Of a stretch of DNA of 64,000 bases, positions 35,024 through 46,152 are shown one piece after another (the stretch's first letter is position 1; the number at the start of each line of letters is the position of its first letter). A model generated the notes under the pieces. It was given only the letters and a program-made list of their open reading frames with translations, was not told the origin of the DNA and ran no database searches. Made by a program: the position numbers and the translations under genes. Source of the stretch: Lineus longissimus (Eukaryota; Nemertea; Pilidiophora; Heteronemertea; Lineidae); the NCBI RefSeq assembly GCF_910592395.1, contig NC_088312.1, forward strand, positions 13,642,001 to 13,706,000. The letters run 5' to 3'.

Positions 35024-35489
35024 AAGCTTGCAGCACACTGGACGCCAACTCCGGCGGCAAGGCGCGTCAGACTGAACGTGACTGAACGCCTCTCGACGCC
35101 AGAGTTGGCGGCCAGTGGATCGCGCTCAGAGCACACCAACTCCAAAATCGGCGTCAAGTAGCGTCTTTTCCGCCACTTTAGGCTGCCATTTTGAAATCAT
35201 GTGACATCAAGACGCATACTGATTGGCCAAAGCCTCGCCGTTGACGCAGGTTGACACCAACTCTGGCGGCGATCCGTAGCACACCTGGATTCTTCTTGCG
35301 TTCACTGGCGATCAGACGCCGCTACAGACGTCAAAAATCAAATATGCTAGATATCTGGCGGCAAGTGGCGGCAAGTGGCGTTTGCCTGACGCCGTCCGTA
35401 GCACACTACGGATTTTTCAGACGTTCAGGACTCCTGCGGCAAAAAACGCGCCTTGCCGCCGGAGTTGGCGTCCAGTGTGCTGCAAGCTT
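35024..35489. mobile_element. 466-bp MITE with about 40-bp TIRs and TA duplication
   Basis: The left TIR begins AAGCTTGCAGCACACTGGAC and the right TIR is its complement, ending GTCCAGTGTGCTGCAAGCTT. Both are flanked by TA (35022-35023 and 35490-35491). The interior carries further GACGCCAACTC/GAGTTGGCG subterminal repeats in both directions. Open frames across it are by-products of the repeats. Confidence 0.8.
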
Positions 35490-35986
35490 TAGGAACATAG
35501 GCCTAATGGTATTTTAATGACCAGTAGTCGGATCACCTCCTTCGATAGGCCTATTTGTACGGAATAACGCTAGGCGCCGGGATTTAAAGGAATGGGGTTA
35601 AAGGAATGGAGTCTGACCACCTGGACATGGACTGCCTTCGTTAATTTCATGGAAGAGTAAACTTAACCCTTGGCCGCCGCGCCATCAACAGAGTTCAGAA
35701 TATTACAGCTCAAATAGACGCCAATGTCCCAAGGCAGGGAGATTTGCAGAGCAGGCCGGAATGCAATTATTTGACCCGACCCTGCTCTTCATGCCATGAC
35801 TGCCTTCGGTAATGTCTTGCAATAAGGTTAGGCGGACTTGTTCTTGTAATAAATGAATACAATAGGACCAGCTCTTCATGCAATGACTACCTTCGATAAT
35901 GTCTTGTAATAAGGTTAGGCGGACTTGTTCTTGTAATGAATGAATACAATAGGACCAGCTCTTCATGACATGACTACCTTCGATAA

Positions 35987-37045
35987 TCCTACTATATAAT
36001 TTGACTAACACACCGCAATGTTTGTGTGCTGAATCTGGTGTCATGTGGTCCTGTGCTCGCCAAGAAAGTTTCCAATAACCTTTATTTGTATGTTAACTGT
36101 GTCCTCATCCATGTTTTAGAATTTATAATAAAGCGGATTTGACAAAAAATTTGCGACTTTTACTGTGTTATTTCACAAACGAAAACTACCTGTGACTACT
36201 GACTACCTATCAACCCTCCACTCCAGTGTTTCGAATAACATTCACCTATTCGCTATTGTTTTCATCAGTGCTATATTCATCCACGTTTTGCCACAAAAAA
36301 TAAAGCAGGTAAGTGATCAGCTGGACCTCCTATTACACAGAAAATACTCAACAAATGAACAATAATGTGACTCATAGCATATTAGATGCACCAAACAACT
36401 GCAAAACGATACATTTGTGTAAGAAGCATGCCATCCGACAATTGGAAGTGCATACCATCCGACATTTGGAAGTGCATATTTTTCGTCCTACCCAAAGACA
36501 TCAGGTGCTTATTTCTTCCCTCTTTCTTAGCCTATGCTTGCCTAGAACACCTCCCTCAATGCAACCAACGATGACTCAGATTGCCTGCCTGCCTCTGTCC
36601 GACTTCTGTAACAAAAAGTGTCCCACAATAGATTTTTCATCCCTCCACTTGCACACAAATACATGTCCGACAATTGATTTCCCTGTGTGTGCCATTCCCT
36701 AACCAGGAGGAAGGTGCTCATCCAGTGCACATTACTTTCAATGTCGTCAGTTCCCAATAAGACCATGTTTCGCCATGACGGCCAACAAGGCACAAGGACA
36801 AACGCTCGCCAAAATCGGCCTCTACCTCACCAAAGACTTCTTCTCACATGTCCAACTTTATGTCGCCATGAGCCGTGTCGGCAACCCCAACAATATCAAG
36901 ATCTTGCAGTGCCAAACCAAACACCCAGAATACATCACCAACATCGTTTTCAAGGAGGTCCTTTAATCACAGGTAAACACATCTAACCCCAACCCCTCAA
37001 CTGCTCACCACCAAAAGACCTATGCCACGGGGTAAAATTTGCTAG
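35987..37045 (+). mobile_element. Helitron-1, truncated, inserted in the satellite
   Basis: Begins TCCTACTATATAATTTGAC directly after the monomer's CCTTCGATAA and ends GCTAG directly before TGTCTTGTAATAACG. Removing 35987-37045 restores an intact monomer (GATAA then TGTC). A 5' TC, a 3' CTAG, insertion between A and T and no target duplication are the Helitron hallmarks. The interior keeps only the end of the helicase gene, so it is nonautonomous. The 3' hairpin is weak. Confidence 0.85.
36760..36966 (+). pseudogene. Helitron PIF1-like helicase, C-terminal fragment
   Basis: The frame reads RPCFAMTANKAQGQTL, then HVQLYVAMSRVGNPNNIKIL, and stops at 36964-36966. These are the last two conserved helicase motifs of the Helitron Rep/helicase protein (the NKAQGQ block and the YVAxSR arginine-finger block). 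The Rep nickase and the rest of the helicase are missing upstream, so it is a 3' remnant and cannot drive rolling-circle transposition. Confidence 0.85.
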
Positions 37046-38390
37046 TGTCTTGTAATAACGTTAGGCGGACTTGTTCTTGTAATAAATGAATACAATAGGA
37101 CCAGCTCTTCATGCCATGACTACCTTCGATAATGTCTTGTTATAAGGTTAGGCGGACTTGTTCTTGTAATGAATGAATACAATAGGACCAGCTCTTCATG
37201 CCATGACTACCTTCGATAATGTCTTGTAATAAGGTTAGGCGGACTTGTTCTTGTAATAAATGAATACAATAGGACCAGCTCATCATGCCATGACTACCTT
37301 CGATAATGTCTTGTAAAAAGGTTAGGCGGACTTGTTCTTGTTATAAAGGAATACAATAGGACCAGCTCTTTATGCCATGACTACCTTCGATAATGTCTTG
37401 TAATAAGGCTAGGCGGACTTGTTCTTGTAATAAATGAATACAATAGGACCAGCTCTTCATGCCATGACTACCTTCGATAATGTCTTGTAATAACGTTAGG
37501 CGGACTTGTTCTTGTAATAAATGAATACAATAGGACCAGCTCTTCATGCCATGACTACCTTCGATAATGTCTTGTAATAAGGTTAGGCGGACTTGTTCAT
37601 GTAATAAATGAATACAATAGGACCAGCTCTTCATGACATGACTACCTTCGATAATGTCTTGTAATAAGGTTAGGCGGACTTGTTCTTGTAATAAATGAAT
37701 ACAATAGGACCAGCTCTTCATGCCATGACTACCTTCGATAATGTCTTGTAATAACGTTAGGCTGACTTGTTCTTGTAATAAATGAATACAATAGGACCCC
37801 TTCTTCATGCCATGACTACCTTCGATAATGTCTTGTAATAAGGTTAGGCGGACTTGTTCTTGTAATGAATGAATACAATAGGACCAGCTCTTCATGCCAT
37901 GACTACCTTCGATAATGTCTTGTAATAACGTTAGGCGGACTAGTTCTTGTAATAAATGAATACAATAGGACCAGCTCTTCATGCTATGACTACCTTCGAT
38001 AATGTCTTGTAATAACGTTAGGCGGACTTGTTCTTGTAATGAATGAATACAATAGGACCAGCTCTTCATGCCAGGACTACCTTCGATAATGTCTTGTAAT
38101 AAGGTTAGGCGGACTTGTTCTTGTTAAAGGAATACAATAGGACCCCTTCTTCATGCCATGACTACCTTCGATAATGTCTTGTAATAAGGTTAGGCGGACT
38201 CCTTCTTGTTAAAGGAATACAATAGGACCAGCTCTTCATGCCATGACTTCCTTCGATAATGTCTTGTAATAAGGTTAGGCGGACTCCTTCTTGTTAAAAG
38301 AATACAATAGGACCAGCTCTTCATGCCATGACTTCCTTCGATAATGTCTTGTAATAAGGTTAGGCGGACTTGTTCTTGTTAAAGGAATAC

Positions 38391-38941
38391 TTATTTATTA
38401 TTATCATTTTCTAACAAAACTCTTAATAACCCTCCCACTAATTATTGAAATGATGAATGGTACAAACCCAACTAAATTGGTTCTATCTTCCTGTACCATA
38501 CTGATCCAATACCTATTATTATTATCAGATCGTTTAGTATTGCGATCTTTTAAAATCATGTCAGTTTTAAAATATTTTTTGCTAAACTGAGGTATACAAA
38601 CTTTTACATCCTCAAATTTAGCAGAATATTAGTTTTGTACACATAATCGAGTGGGTTGATGCTAAAACATAGGCTGAATGAATCGTTTTTAGGTGAGAAT
38701 TAATGATTTTTCCTGATGAAAATGACGAGTCTTTTGATACAGGTTCCGGTAAATGGTCATGCTGCAGTTTAGCAGTTCACGACTTTTTTTATCAACTTCC
38801 TGCACTTTTTGCAGTCAAAAACGGATGAACACAAGATAAATAGGGGTATTTTTGGGGTACTTTTGTGCTGGAGACATGGCCAGAGTAGATTTCTTATGGA
38901 ATACTGAAGAAATTGCTAAATAAACCTCTGATTTTTGTGGT
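38391..38941. other. AT-rich sequence between satellite and duplicated block; nothing recognised
   Basis: Begins with TTATTTATTATTATC directly after the satellite. No open frame or repeat structure I can assign. Confidence 0.35.
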
Positions 38942-39285
38942 AATTGGGGTGAGTTTTCGCTAATTCTGATGCTTGGTCAAAGAGTGAGTGTGGCAAATTG
39001 GCGAATGGCACCACATTTTCATCATAGACGGGGACTGAAAAAGCTGAAATCAGGAAAAACTTGGGAATAGTTCTGACAGGCAATTGGCTGCCTCATTGTA
39101 AATGTTGTAGCCTATGGGTGCACCCCATAGCCCAGGCCCTGGGAAACTTGAAAATGTATACTATTAGCAACCACAAATATAGCCTACTCTTAACGCCTAC
39201 AAGACCCTAGTAAGTCTGCTTATAATGTAGAATGGGAGACCCATTGACTTTAACCTTGAAGGAATTATATAAATATATTGCCAAT
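38942..39285 (+). repeat. Direct duplication, left copy (flanks FB-2)
   Basis: About 345 bp, from AATTGGGGTGAGTTTTCGC to AATTATATAAATATATTGCC, nearly identical to 40734-41082. Differences are a few small indels. It contains no recognised gene. Confidence 0.85.
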
Positions 39286-39298
39286 TGGGGTAATTGGT

Positions 39299-40732
39299 AT
39301 GGCACGCCAAAGCGGAATCTATTCAACCTTGTAAAATAGTTGTCAACATTTTAAAAAGTTGGCAACATTTTTAAAAACTTCATGCAACATATGAAATTTA
39401 GGGTCAACATTTTGAAATCTTGGCAACATTTTAAAAAACTACATGCAACATTTCCAAAACATGAATGATTTAAAAAATATGTTTCAACTTCTTGAAAAAA
39501 CTTCGGCAACCTTGAAAGAAATTTCTCAAATGTTGCAAGAATTCTCGCAACAAGTTGAGAAATTTCTGTCAAGAAGTCACGTGAATGTTGCCGAAATTTT
39601 TTCAACATTCACGTGATCCAGCGGCGTCATGTGACCTGTTGGTTCAAAACCTGGTAGATGGCAATGGCAATGGTAACTTTGCCAGGTAACTTTGGACCCT
39701 TGTATCATGAAAAGTGTAAGAGATAGCTTGCATCTGATTGCACGTATTAACGTTTTTCGAGATCTACATTTTAAAACAATCCTCATTTTAGTAGGACAAA
39801 CAATAAGGTTTGAAGGTACATACCCCCCTGGATTCCTACCCTTAGTACTGTCGTTAGGCCTACCTACCCCTAGGATTTTTGCCCTTCCCTCTCTAACCCT
39901 TGGCCCATCACCACTTTCTCCTGAACCATACATCCTTAAAACAAAGGCATGGGTTACCCTAAGGGTATCAGGACAACCCCTCTTTCAAAGAGGGAGACAC
40001 TGACACACAGCCCCAGACCCCCAAGATATTCAGTTCCCGTCAAACCCACCTCTCAGAAAGGTTTCGCAACCCCTACACCCATCCCCCCGGCGGGCAAAGA
40101 CCAATCACAGGGACCTGAAGCAGGGTCAGTTGGGGTCCTGGGGGGGGGGGGGGGGGAATTAAAAGATGGCTTAAAAGATATCCCAGATCTGGGATACTGG
40201 GATACTCTATCCCAGACCTGGGATATTTTTTAAATTTCCCCTCAGAACCCCAACTAACCCTGATATACCCCTCCTTTGCTTCAGGTCCCTGTGACCATAC
40301 CCCCCCCCCCCCCCTAGCTCTTACTCATTTCATGGAATCCGGGGCCAAGTGAGTTACCATTGCCATGGCCATTGACCAGGTTTTGAACCAACAGGTCACA
40401 TGACGCCGCTGGATCACGTGAATGTTGAAAAAATTTCGGCAACATTCACGTGACTTCTTGACAGAAATATCTCAACTTGTTGCGAGAATTCTTGCAACAT
40501 TTGAGAAATTTCTTTCAAGGTTGCCGAAGTTTTTTCAAGAAGTTGAAACATATTTTTTAAATCATTCATGTTTTGGAAATGTTGCATGTAGTTTTTTAAA
40601 ATGTTACCAAGTTTTCAAAATGTTGACCCTAAATTTCATATGTTGCATGTAGTTTTTAAAAATGTTGCCAACTTTTTAAAATGTTGACAACTTTTTTTAC
40701 AAGGTTGAATTGATTCCGCTTTGGCGTGCCAT
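39299..40732. mobile_element. Large foldback element FB-2
   Basis: The outer ends are ATGGCACGCCAAAGCGGAAT (39299) and its complement (ending 40732), the same terminus as FB-1 with one base changed. The inverted arms run about 380 bp (to about 39680 and from about 40350). They consist of degenerate repeats such as AACATTTTAAAAA and TTGCAACATTTC, then AATTTCTGTCAAGAAGTCA and TTCACGTGATCCAGCGGCG. The centre has its own inverted segments (CAGGGACCTGAAGCAGGGTC and complement), TCCCAGATCTGGGA palindromes and long G and C runs. Similar open frames in the two arms (39351-39608 minus, 40422-40652 plus) follow from the inversion. Confidence 0.82.
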
Positions 40733-40733
40733 A

Positions 40734-41082
40734 AATTGGGGTGAGTTTTCGCTAATTCTGATGCTTGGTCAAAGAGTGAGTGTGGCAAATTGGCGAATGG
40801 CACCACATTTTCATCATAGACGGGGACTGAAAAAGCTGAAATCAGGAAAAACTTGGGAATAGTTCTGACAGGCAATTGGCTGCCTCATTGTAAATGTTGT
40901 AGCCTATGGGTGCACCCCATAGCCCAGGCCCTGGGAAACTTGAAAATGTATATACTACGTATTAGCAACCACAAATATAGCCTACTCCTACGCCTACAAG
41001 ACCCTAGTAAGTCTGCTTATAATGTAGAATGGGAGACCCATTAGCTTTAACCTTGAAGGAATTATATAAATATTTTGCCAAT
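40734..41082 (+). repeat. Direct duplication, right copy (flanks FB-2)
   Basis: Matches 38942-39285 base for base over long stretches, in the same orientation. FB-2 therefore sits exactly between two copies of its flanking sequence. Confidence 0.85.
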
Positions 41083-41651
41083 ATAATTCCTTCAAGCTTT
41101 AACCTAAACGATATTTAATGCCTAAAGGCTTGTTTATTATTATTATTACTTATTTATTATTAATTATTATTAATACAATAGGACCAGCTCCATCTCTGCA
41201 TGACTGCCTTCGATAATGTCTTGTAATAACGTTAGGCGGACTCCTTCTTGTTAAAGGAATACATAATAGGACCAGCTTCATCCCCATAACTGCCTTCGAT
41301 AATGTCTTGTAATAACGTTAGGCGGACTCCTTCTTGTTAAAGGAATACATAATAGGACCAGCTTCATCCCCATAACTGCCTTCGATATTGTCTTGTAATA
41401 ACGTTAGGCGGACTCCTTCATGTTATTAAAGGAATACATAATAGGACCAGCTTCATCCCCATAACTGCCTGCGATAATGTCTTGTAATAACGTTAGGCGG
41501 ACTCCTTCTTGTTAAATGAATAAACAATAGGGCCAGCTCTTCATACCATGACTGCCTGCGATAATGTCTTGTAATAACGTAAGGCGGACTCCTTCTTGTT
41601 AAATGATTAAACAATAGGGCCAGCTCTTCATACCATGACTGCCTGCGATAA

Positions 41652-43228
41652 TCCTACATATTAATACTAGAAGGGGGACAACATCACGCGCACACCCGGC
41701 TTTTGCCCGCCGCGAGGTTAGTGCCAGTTGGCGGGCAATACGCTCCCCTAATGCAACGAAGAACGATTTCTCACCAACTCATCTCGCACGAGGAGATGTC
41801 AGTGTTTTTGCGTTTGATCTCGATTCAAATCTCCAGTCCCCGGCGCCATTACACGTCATCAGTATGCCATTTTACGCGTTGCCATCGTGGGGTTGCCAAG
41901 AACGTGACGCAACACGCGTTTCCGGTCGTGACGTCGACATCAATCAGAAAATGACGTCACGGCGTGAACACGGTCAGCAACCAGATGATGACGTCAGAAT
42001 CAAATTATGACGTCAAAGAAGGCGCACCGTGATTGAAGTCAGTGGAGTGGAGATTATGCGTATGGTATTACTCTGTCTTCCTTGACGGGTTTATTACACG
42101 TCTGTGTTGCATGTTTCCTTAGGCCTTCATCACCAGGCGATCTTGGTAGCCTACACAGGGCCTAGCATCATTGCCTAACACCAACGACGGGTTTGGCGCG
42201 GGCGGGGGTTTCACGAACGGGCGAAGGGGAGCTATCCCTCTAAATGTTCTTATCATGTTTTTGCAGTCCACGGGTTTCGACGCGGGTTTGACGCACTCAA
42301 GCATCTGGGCCCACTACTAGGAGGGCTATCTTCACCACAAGAACACTCTGTCGCCCTAAGTCTTACGGCGTGGGTAAAAAGTTTCGAAACATTTCTCTTC
42401 CGCAACAAGACCCCGGCCACGGGCCCCATGTGATGGATATTAGATTGAAAATTAATTAGCATTCATACCCAGGAATCAATTAACTCCAACACCCATCACG
42501 GGTTAGCTAGTATATATCATATTACTCTAAGCCCGATTCTGTAACGCGCAAATACTCCTCCCAAACCGCCGAACTGATTCGCTACACATTTCGCAGCATA
42601 CAGCAGTCTACCTCCAAGATGTGTTCGAGGACAGTCTGAATGCCTAAGAGCGATATTAGATGCACAGGTCGCGCTTATTGAGGCAGATCAAACCCTGATT
42701 CTCGCAAATTTGTTGCTAACGACGCGCGTTGCTAGCCATGACGTTACCGGAGAAAGTAGGTCTGCAGTAAATAATGACGTCATGAGTGGACGTCTCTACC
42801 TTGGTTACGTCATCGCCGTAGCACCGCACTTGACGACATGTATATATGACGTCATTCTTGACAGTGACGTAGTGGGTGCCCCGTTTGAACGGGTTGTTGT
42901 ATCTAATCTGATCAAAGACCTTCTGTGTATGCATTCTAGGCCTGAATCAGCTGTGGTGGCGTATACAGTGTGAATTCGCTGCGCAGCACGGGTAATTGCG
43001 GCAAAAACGTCTTACGTCTTACCTCCAGAAACCAGTGTTTTCTCACTGGCCAGTTGTATCAGTGTTGCCTTGCTCGATCGGATCATTATGAGGTACAAAC
43101 TGTAGGGCCTACGTGTAATTTGTCCAAACATCTTCAAAGACCTTATAACCAACTCTCAAAATTGTCACCCACTACTATCCCATTGAAATTGGAACCTGAA
43201 ATCCGTGCGTAGCACGGGTTATTGCTAG
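41652..43228 (+). mobile_element. Helitron-2, nonautonomous, inserted in the satellite
   Basis: Starts TCCTACATATTAATACTAG after the monomer's CTGCGATAA and ends with hairpin CCGTGCGTAGCACGG, then GTTATTGCTAG, directly before TGTCTTGTAATAACG. The insertion is again between A and T at the GATAA/TGTC step. No Rep or helicase is visible. A second candidate 3' end (ACCCATCACGGGT, then TAGCTAG, ending 42510) lies inside, so the element may have grown by read-through. Several TGACGTCA boxes lie near 41930-42020 and 42735-42870. Confidence 0.85.
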
Positions 43229-43575
43229 TGTCTTGTAATAACGTTAGGCGGACTCCTTCCTGTTAAATGAATAAACAATAGGGCCAGCTCTTCACACCAT
43301 GACTGCCTGCGATAATGTCTTGTAATAACGTTAGGCGGACTCCTTCTTGTTAAATGAATAAACGATAGGGCCAGCTCTTCATACCATGCTGCCTTCGATA
43401 ATGTCTTGTAATAACGTTAGGCGGACTCCTTCTTGTTAAATGAATAAACAATAGGGCCAGCTCTTCATACCATGACTGCCTTTGATAATGTCTTGTAATA
43501 ACGTTAGGCGGACTCCTTCTTGTTAAATGAATAAACAATAGGGCCAGCTCTTCATACCATGACTGCCTTCGATAA

Positions 43576-44297
43576 TAGCCAGGATTAGCAGCCGCCGGAC
43601 TCCGACTCCGAGTACGAGTACGAGTCAGAGTCGGATCCGCGCGCGAATGTTCAGTTTGATCGATTAGCAACGTCATGACTCCCGGTCAGAGTTGATCTCA
43701 GTTCCAGGTGTTTTACGTTAGATGGCGCTGCGAAACGTAAACATAGCAGACGACGGAAACAATCAGCTGATCGGCAGTGATTTTCCTTTGATCGTGAATT
43801 AAACCAGTTATAGAGAAATGGCAGATTTTACTAGGCCTACATCTTGGACTTGGGAGCAAAAAATAACCCAAGGGCAATTGCATGCTTCCTCACTTGTAAT
43901 AACCATTGATAACTACTACCATGCACATGATGCATGTCATGTACACATGATGTACACGCATCGCATGCGCATCGATGTGCAAAAAAATCGCGAGAATGCC
44001 ATCCAACAAAGATGCCCATACAGAGCACCCTTTTTCCACCAGAACTACATTGCTGGGCATTGACATATCCTTGAAAGCATTTACATTTAAAAACGATCAG
44101 GAAATACTCCGAATCTACGACGATAACAGAGAAATTTGCACTGGAAGCGCACTTACGAATAGAGGACGTCCAACTCGGAGTTTACGAGCGAGTACGAGTG
44201 ACCACTTGGGAAACCCCCGCACTGTTGATGACGTAAAGCGCAAAAAGGGAATCACCTCGTACTCGGAGTCGGAGTCGGGCGTCTGCTAATCCTGTCT
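43576..44297. mobile_element. TIR element in the satellite, (GACTCC)-rich ends
   Basis: The left end TAGCCAGGATTAGCAGCC and the right end, complement of TAGACAGGATTAGCAGAC, are inverted. Both continue into CCGACTCCGAGTACGAG. The element interrupts a monomer at or within a few bases of the same GATAA/TGTC step used by the Helitrons. The target duplication is unclear (TA is possible). A small plus-strand frame inside has no recognised domain. The superfamily is not assigned. Confidence 0.65.
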
Positions 44298-44700
44298 ATT
44301 GTCTTGTAATAACGTTAGGCGGACTCCTCTTGTTAAAGGAATACAATAGGACCAGCTCCATCTCTGCATGACTGCCTGCGATATTGACTTGTAAATGACG
44401 TTAGGCGGACTCGTTCTTGTTAAAGGAATAGGGCCTACAATAGGGCCAGCTCTTCATGCCATGACTGCTTTCGATAATGTCATGTAATAAGGCAAGGCGG
44501 ACTTGTTCTTGTTAAAAGAATACAAATAAAGGACCAGCTCCATCCCATGACTGACTGCGATTGTGTTTTGCAACGTTAGGTTGACCCGTGCTTCTTAAAG
44601 AAATGCAATCGGACTAGCTATCCATCCCATGACTGCCTGCGATAGTGTTTTGTAACGTTAGGCAGACTCGTTCTTGTTAAAGGAATGCAATCGGACCACA

Positions 44701-46152
44701 GGGGCCTTATTCATAAAGCCTTCTTTGGGCTAAGTAAGCGCTAACGAGCTCGTTGACCGCTCGTAGCGAGTTCTTTGCGATAAGCGTCTCATTCATAAAG
44801 CACTCGTTACTCCAATCGACCTCGTAACTCCTTCGTAGAATAACGTGGAGTGTCCACGGCTCCTTAGAGCTCTCGTACACATTTCGAAGACATTGTTCAT
44901 CTCGGGCATTGGAAGCTGTAGATGCTAGATGGACTTTACGAAGGCAGTGTGTGTTCAGAGATAGATTGCAGCGTCTTGACGTATATGATGAAGTGGATTC
45001 AACGCTACCGGCTAGATTTAACTACACTGAACGCCATCGGATTCTACGTGTCATGACTGTGAGTGGCTTACTGCGCTATACCTTATTAAAGGGGGACTGT
45101 TTCTGATGCCCATGCTCCACACACGCCGTGCACTCTAGATTTTTGTGATCCTCATTAGATGCCTGTATACAGGCATAGTGCATAGCAGCTGTACTTTATC
45201 GCCGTGCGCTGCAATGTCACGTGAATTGTGTATCAATCGATCGGGGCGCACAGCGGGCTTTTCTTAATTGCGGGACCTTCGTATTTGGAGCTACCTTGCA
45301 CTGACATAATTCCGCGCATGATTTTAGGTAAAATTGGTGAAATGAATGCTTTGACCCCCCCCCCCCCGATAAAAAAGCAAAGGTTGAAACGGAACGGCTG
45401 CTGAGTATGGTATGTTGCAACCAGACGAGTGTTGGGTTCAACTAAAACCTATCCTTTTGCTACAAGTATAAGAAAATAGAGAACAAGTAATTAATCACTT
45501 TTGGGATTCTCCAAAGGCTTGTGTTTGATTGATCACTGTGACACCGATCATACAATACCACGAGGATTCCGGGACCCCCCCCCCCACGGACCTTTGCCCC
45601 GGACGTCGTTTCATCCCCCCCCCCCCCGACATCTGCCACCTCGGCACCTGCAGCAAACAGATCTGATGTCCTTCAGCGGGGGCAAATGTCCGGGAGAGAA
45701 TATCCTAGAAGGGGGGGGGGGGGGTTCCGAGAAGGGTTCGTGGGCAAAAGTCCGGAGAAAGATGTTTGGGGCGCGATTTCAAAGGGAGAAGTCCAGAGGG
45801 ATGTTCTGATACCGAGGCCTGGTGTTGATGTTGATTGAGATCCCTACCACATGGCTCTAGTATCATGACCGGTGTAGAAGTTTAAAATGTCCTAGGATAA
45901 AATGTCCGGGAACAAAGGATTCTATTATGCGCTTCAATCTCTGAGCTATTGACGGTCAGGGTCTCAATAGAACCATATTGCAGAAAACAATAGGGCCGGA
46001 CACTTTTTCCAGGGGGGACACTTTTTACTTTTACACCGGCACATGTTATCAACATTCACCACTCGAAAGCGGTCACAACCAAATGGATTACGAGAGGTTT
46101 AGTAAGTAAGGCGGTAGGAGAACGATACGAGTGCTTTATGAATAAACTTCCC
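44701..46152 (+). mobile_element. PIF/Harbinger-like element remnant
   Basis: The left end GGGGCCTTATTCATAAAGCC and the right end (complement of GGGAAGTTTATTCATAAAGC) are imperfect inverted repeats. TTCATAAAGCACTCGT also occurs subterminally at the left. A transposase fragment lies at 44915-45106. The interior has C runs (45356-45367, 45572-45584, 45617-45627) and a G run, and no catalytic domain. The right flank is not satellite, so the array ends here. Confidence 0.55.
44909..45106 (+). pseudogene. HARBI1-like transposase N-terminal fragment
   Basis: The frame includes CVFRDRLQRLDVYDEVDS and then RFNYTERHRILRVM. This is the family segment in which F-R-D-R-x-x-x-L-D-x-Y-D is followed by an R-F block before the DDE nuclease. 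The frame stops at 45104-45106, and no DDE residues are found after it. It supports the Harbinger assignment of the surrounding element. Confidence 0.6.

Larger units (their letters stand above)
35784..44700. repeat. 87-bp satellite array, interrupted by inserted elements
   Basis: The monomer contains TAATAAGGTTAGGCGGACTT, TACAATAGGACCAGCTCTTC and TGACTACCTTCGATAATGTC. The GATAATGTC mark recurs at 37128, 37215, 37302 and 37389, a constant 87-bp period. Shorter variants have TTGTTAAAGGAATAC. Blocks lie at about 35784-35986, 37046-38390, 41170-41651, 43229-43575 and 44298-44700. The gaps are two Helitrons, a TIR element and a foldback with flanking duplications. The distal blocks are more diverged. 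Because 87 is 29 codons, an open frame runs through many monomers on the minus strand, but I do not consider it a gene. Confidence 0.92.

Noticed and set aside
37341-38069. 242-codon repetitive open frame
   Set aside because: It is the 87-bp satellite read in one frame; the monomer length divides by three, so openness is expected. No start context, domain or partner.
39351-40652. Matching 77-85-codon frames in the FB-2 arms
   Set aside because: The arms are inverted copies, so matching frames are automatic. The product is a translation of the AACATTT-type repeat.
35784-44700. CRISPR-like regular repeats
   Set aside because: Monomers are contiguous, with no unique spacers, in an animal genome. 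This is a satellite.
40141-45727. Long G and C runs as functional quadruplex sites
   Set aside because: Homopolymers in repeat DNA are common and error-prone. Nothing nearby suggests a role.
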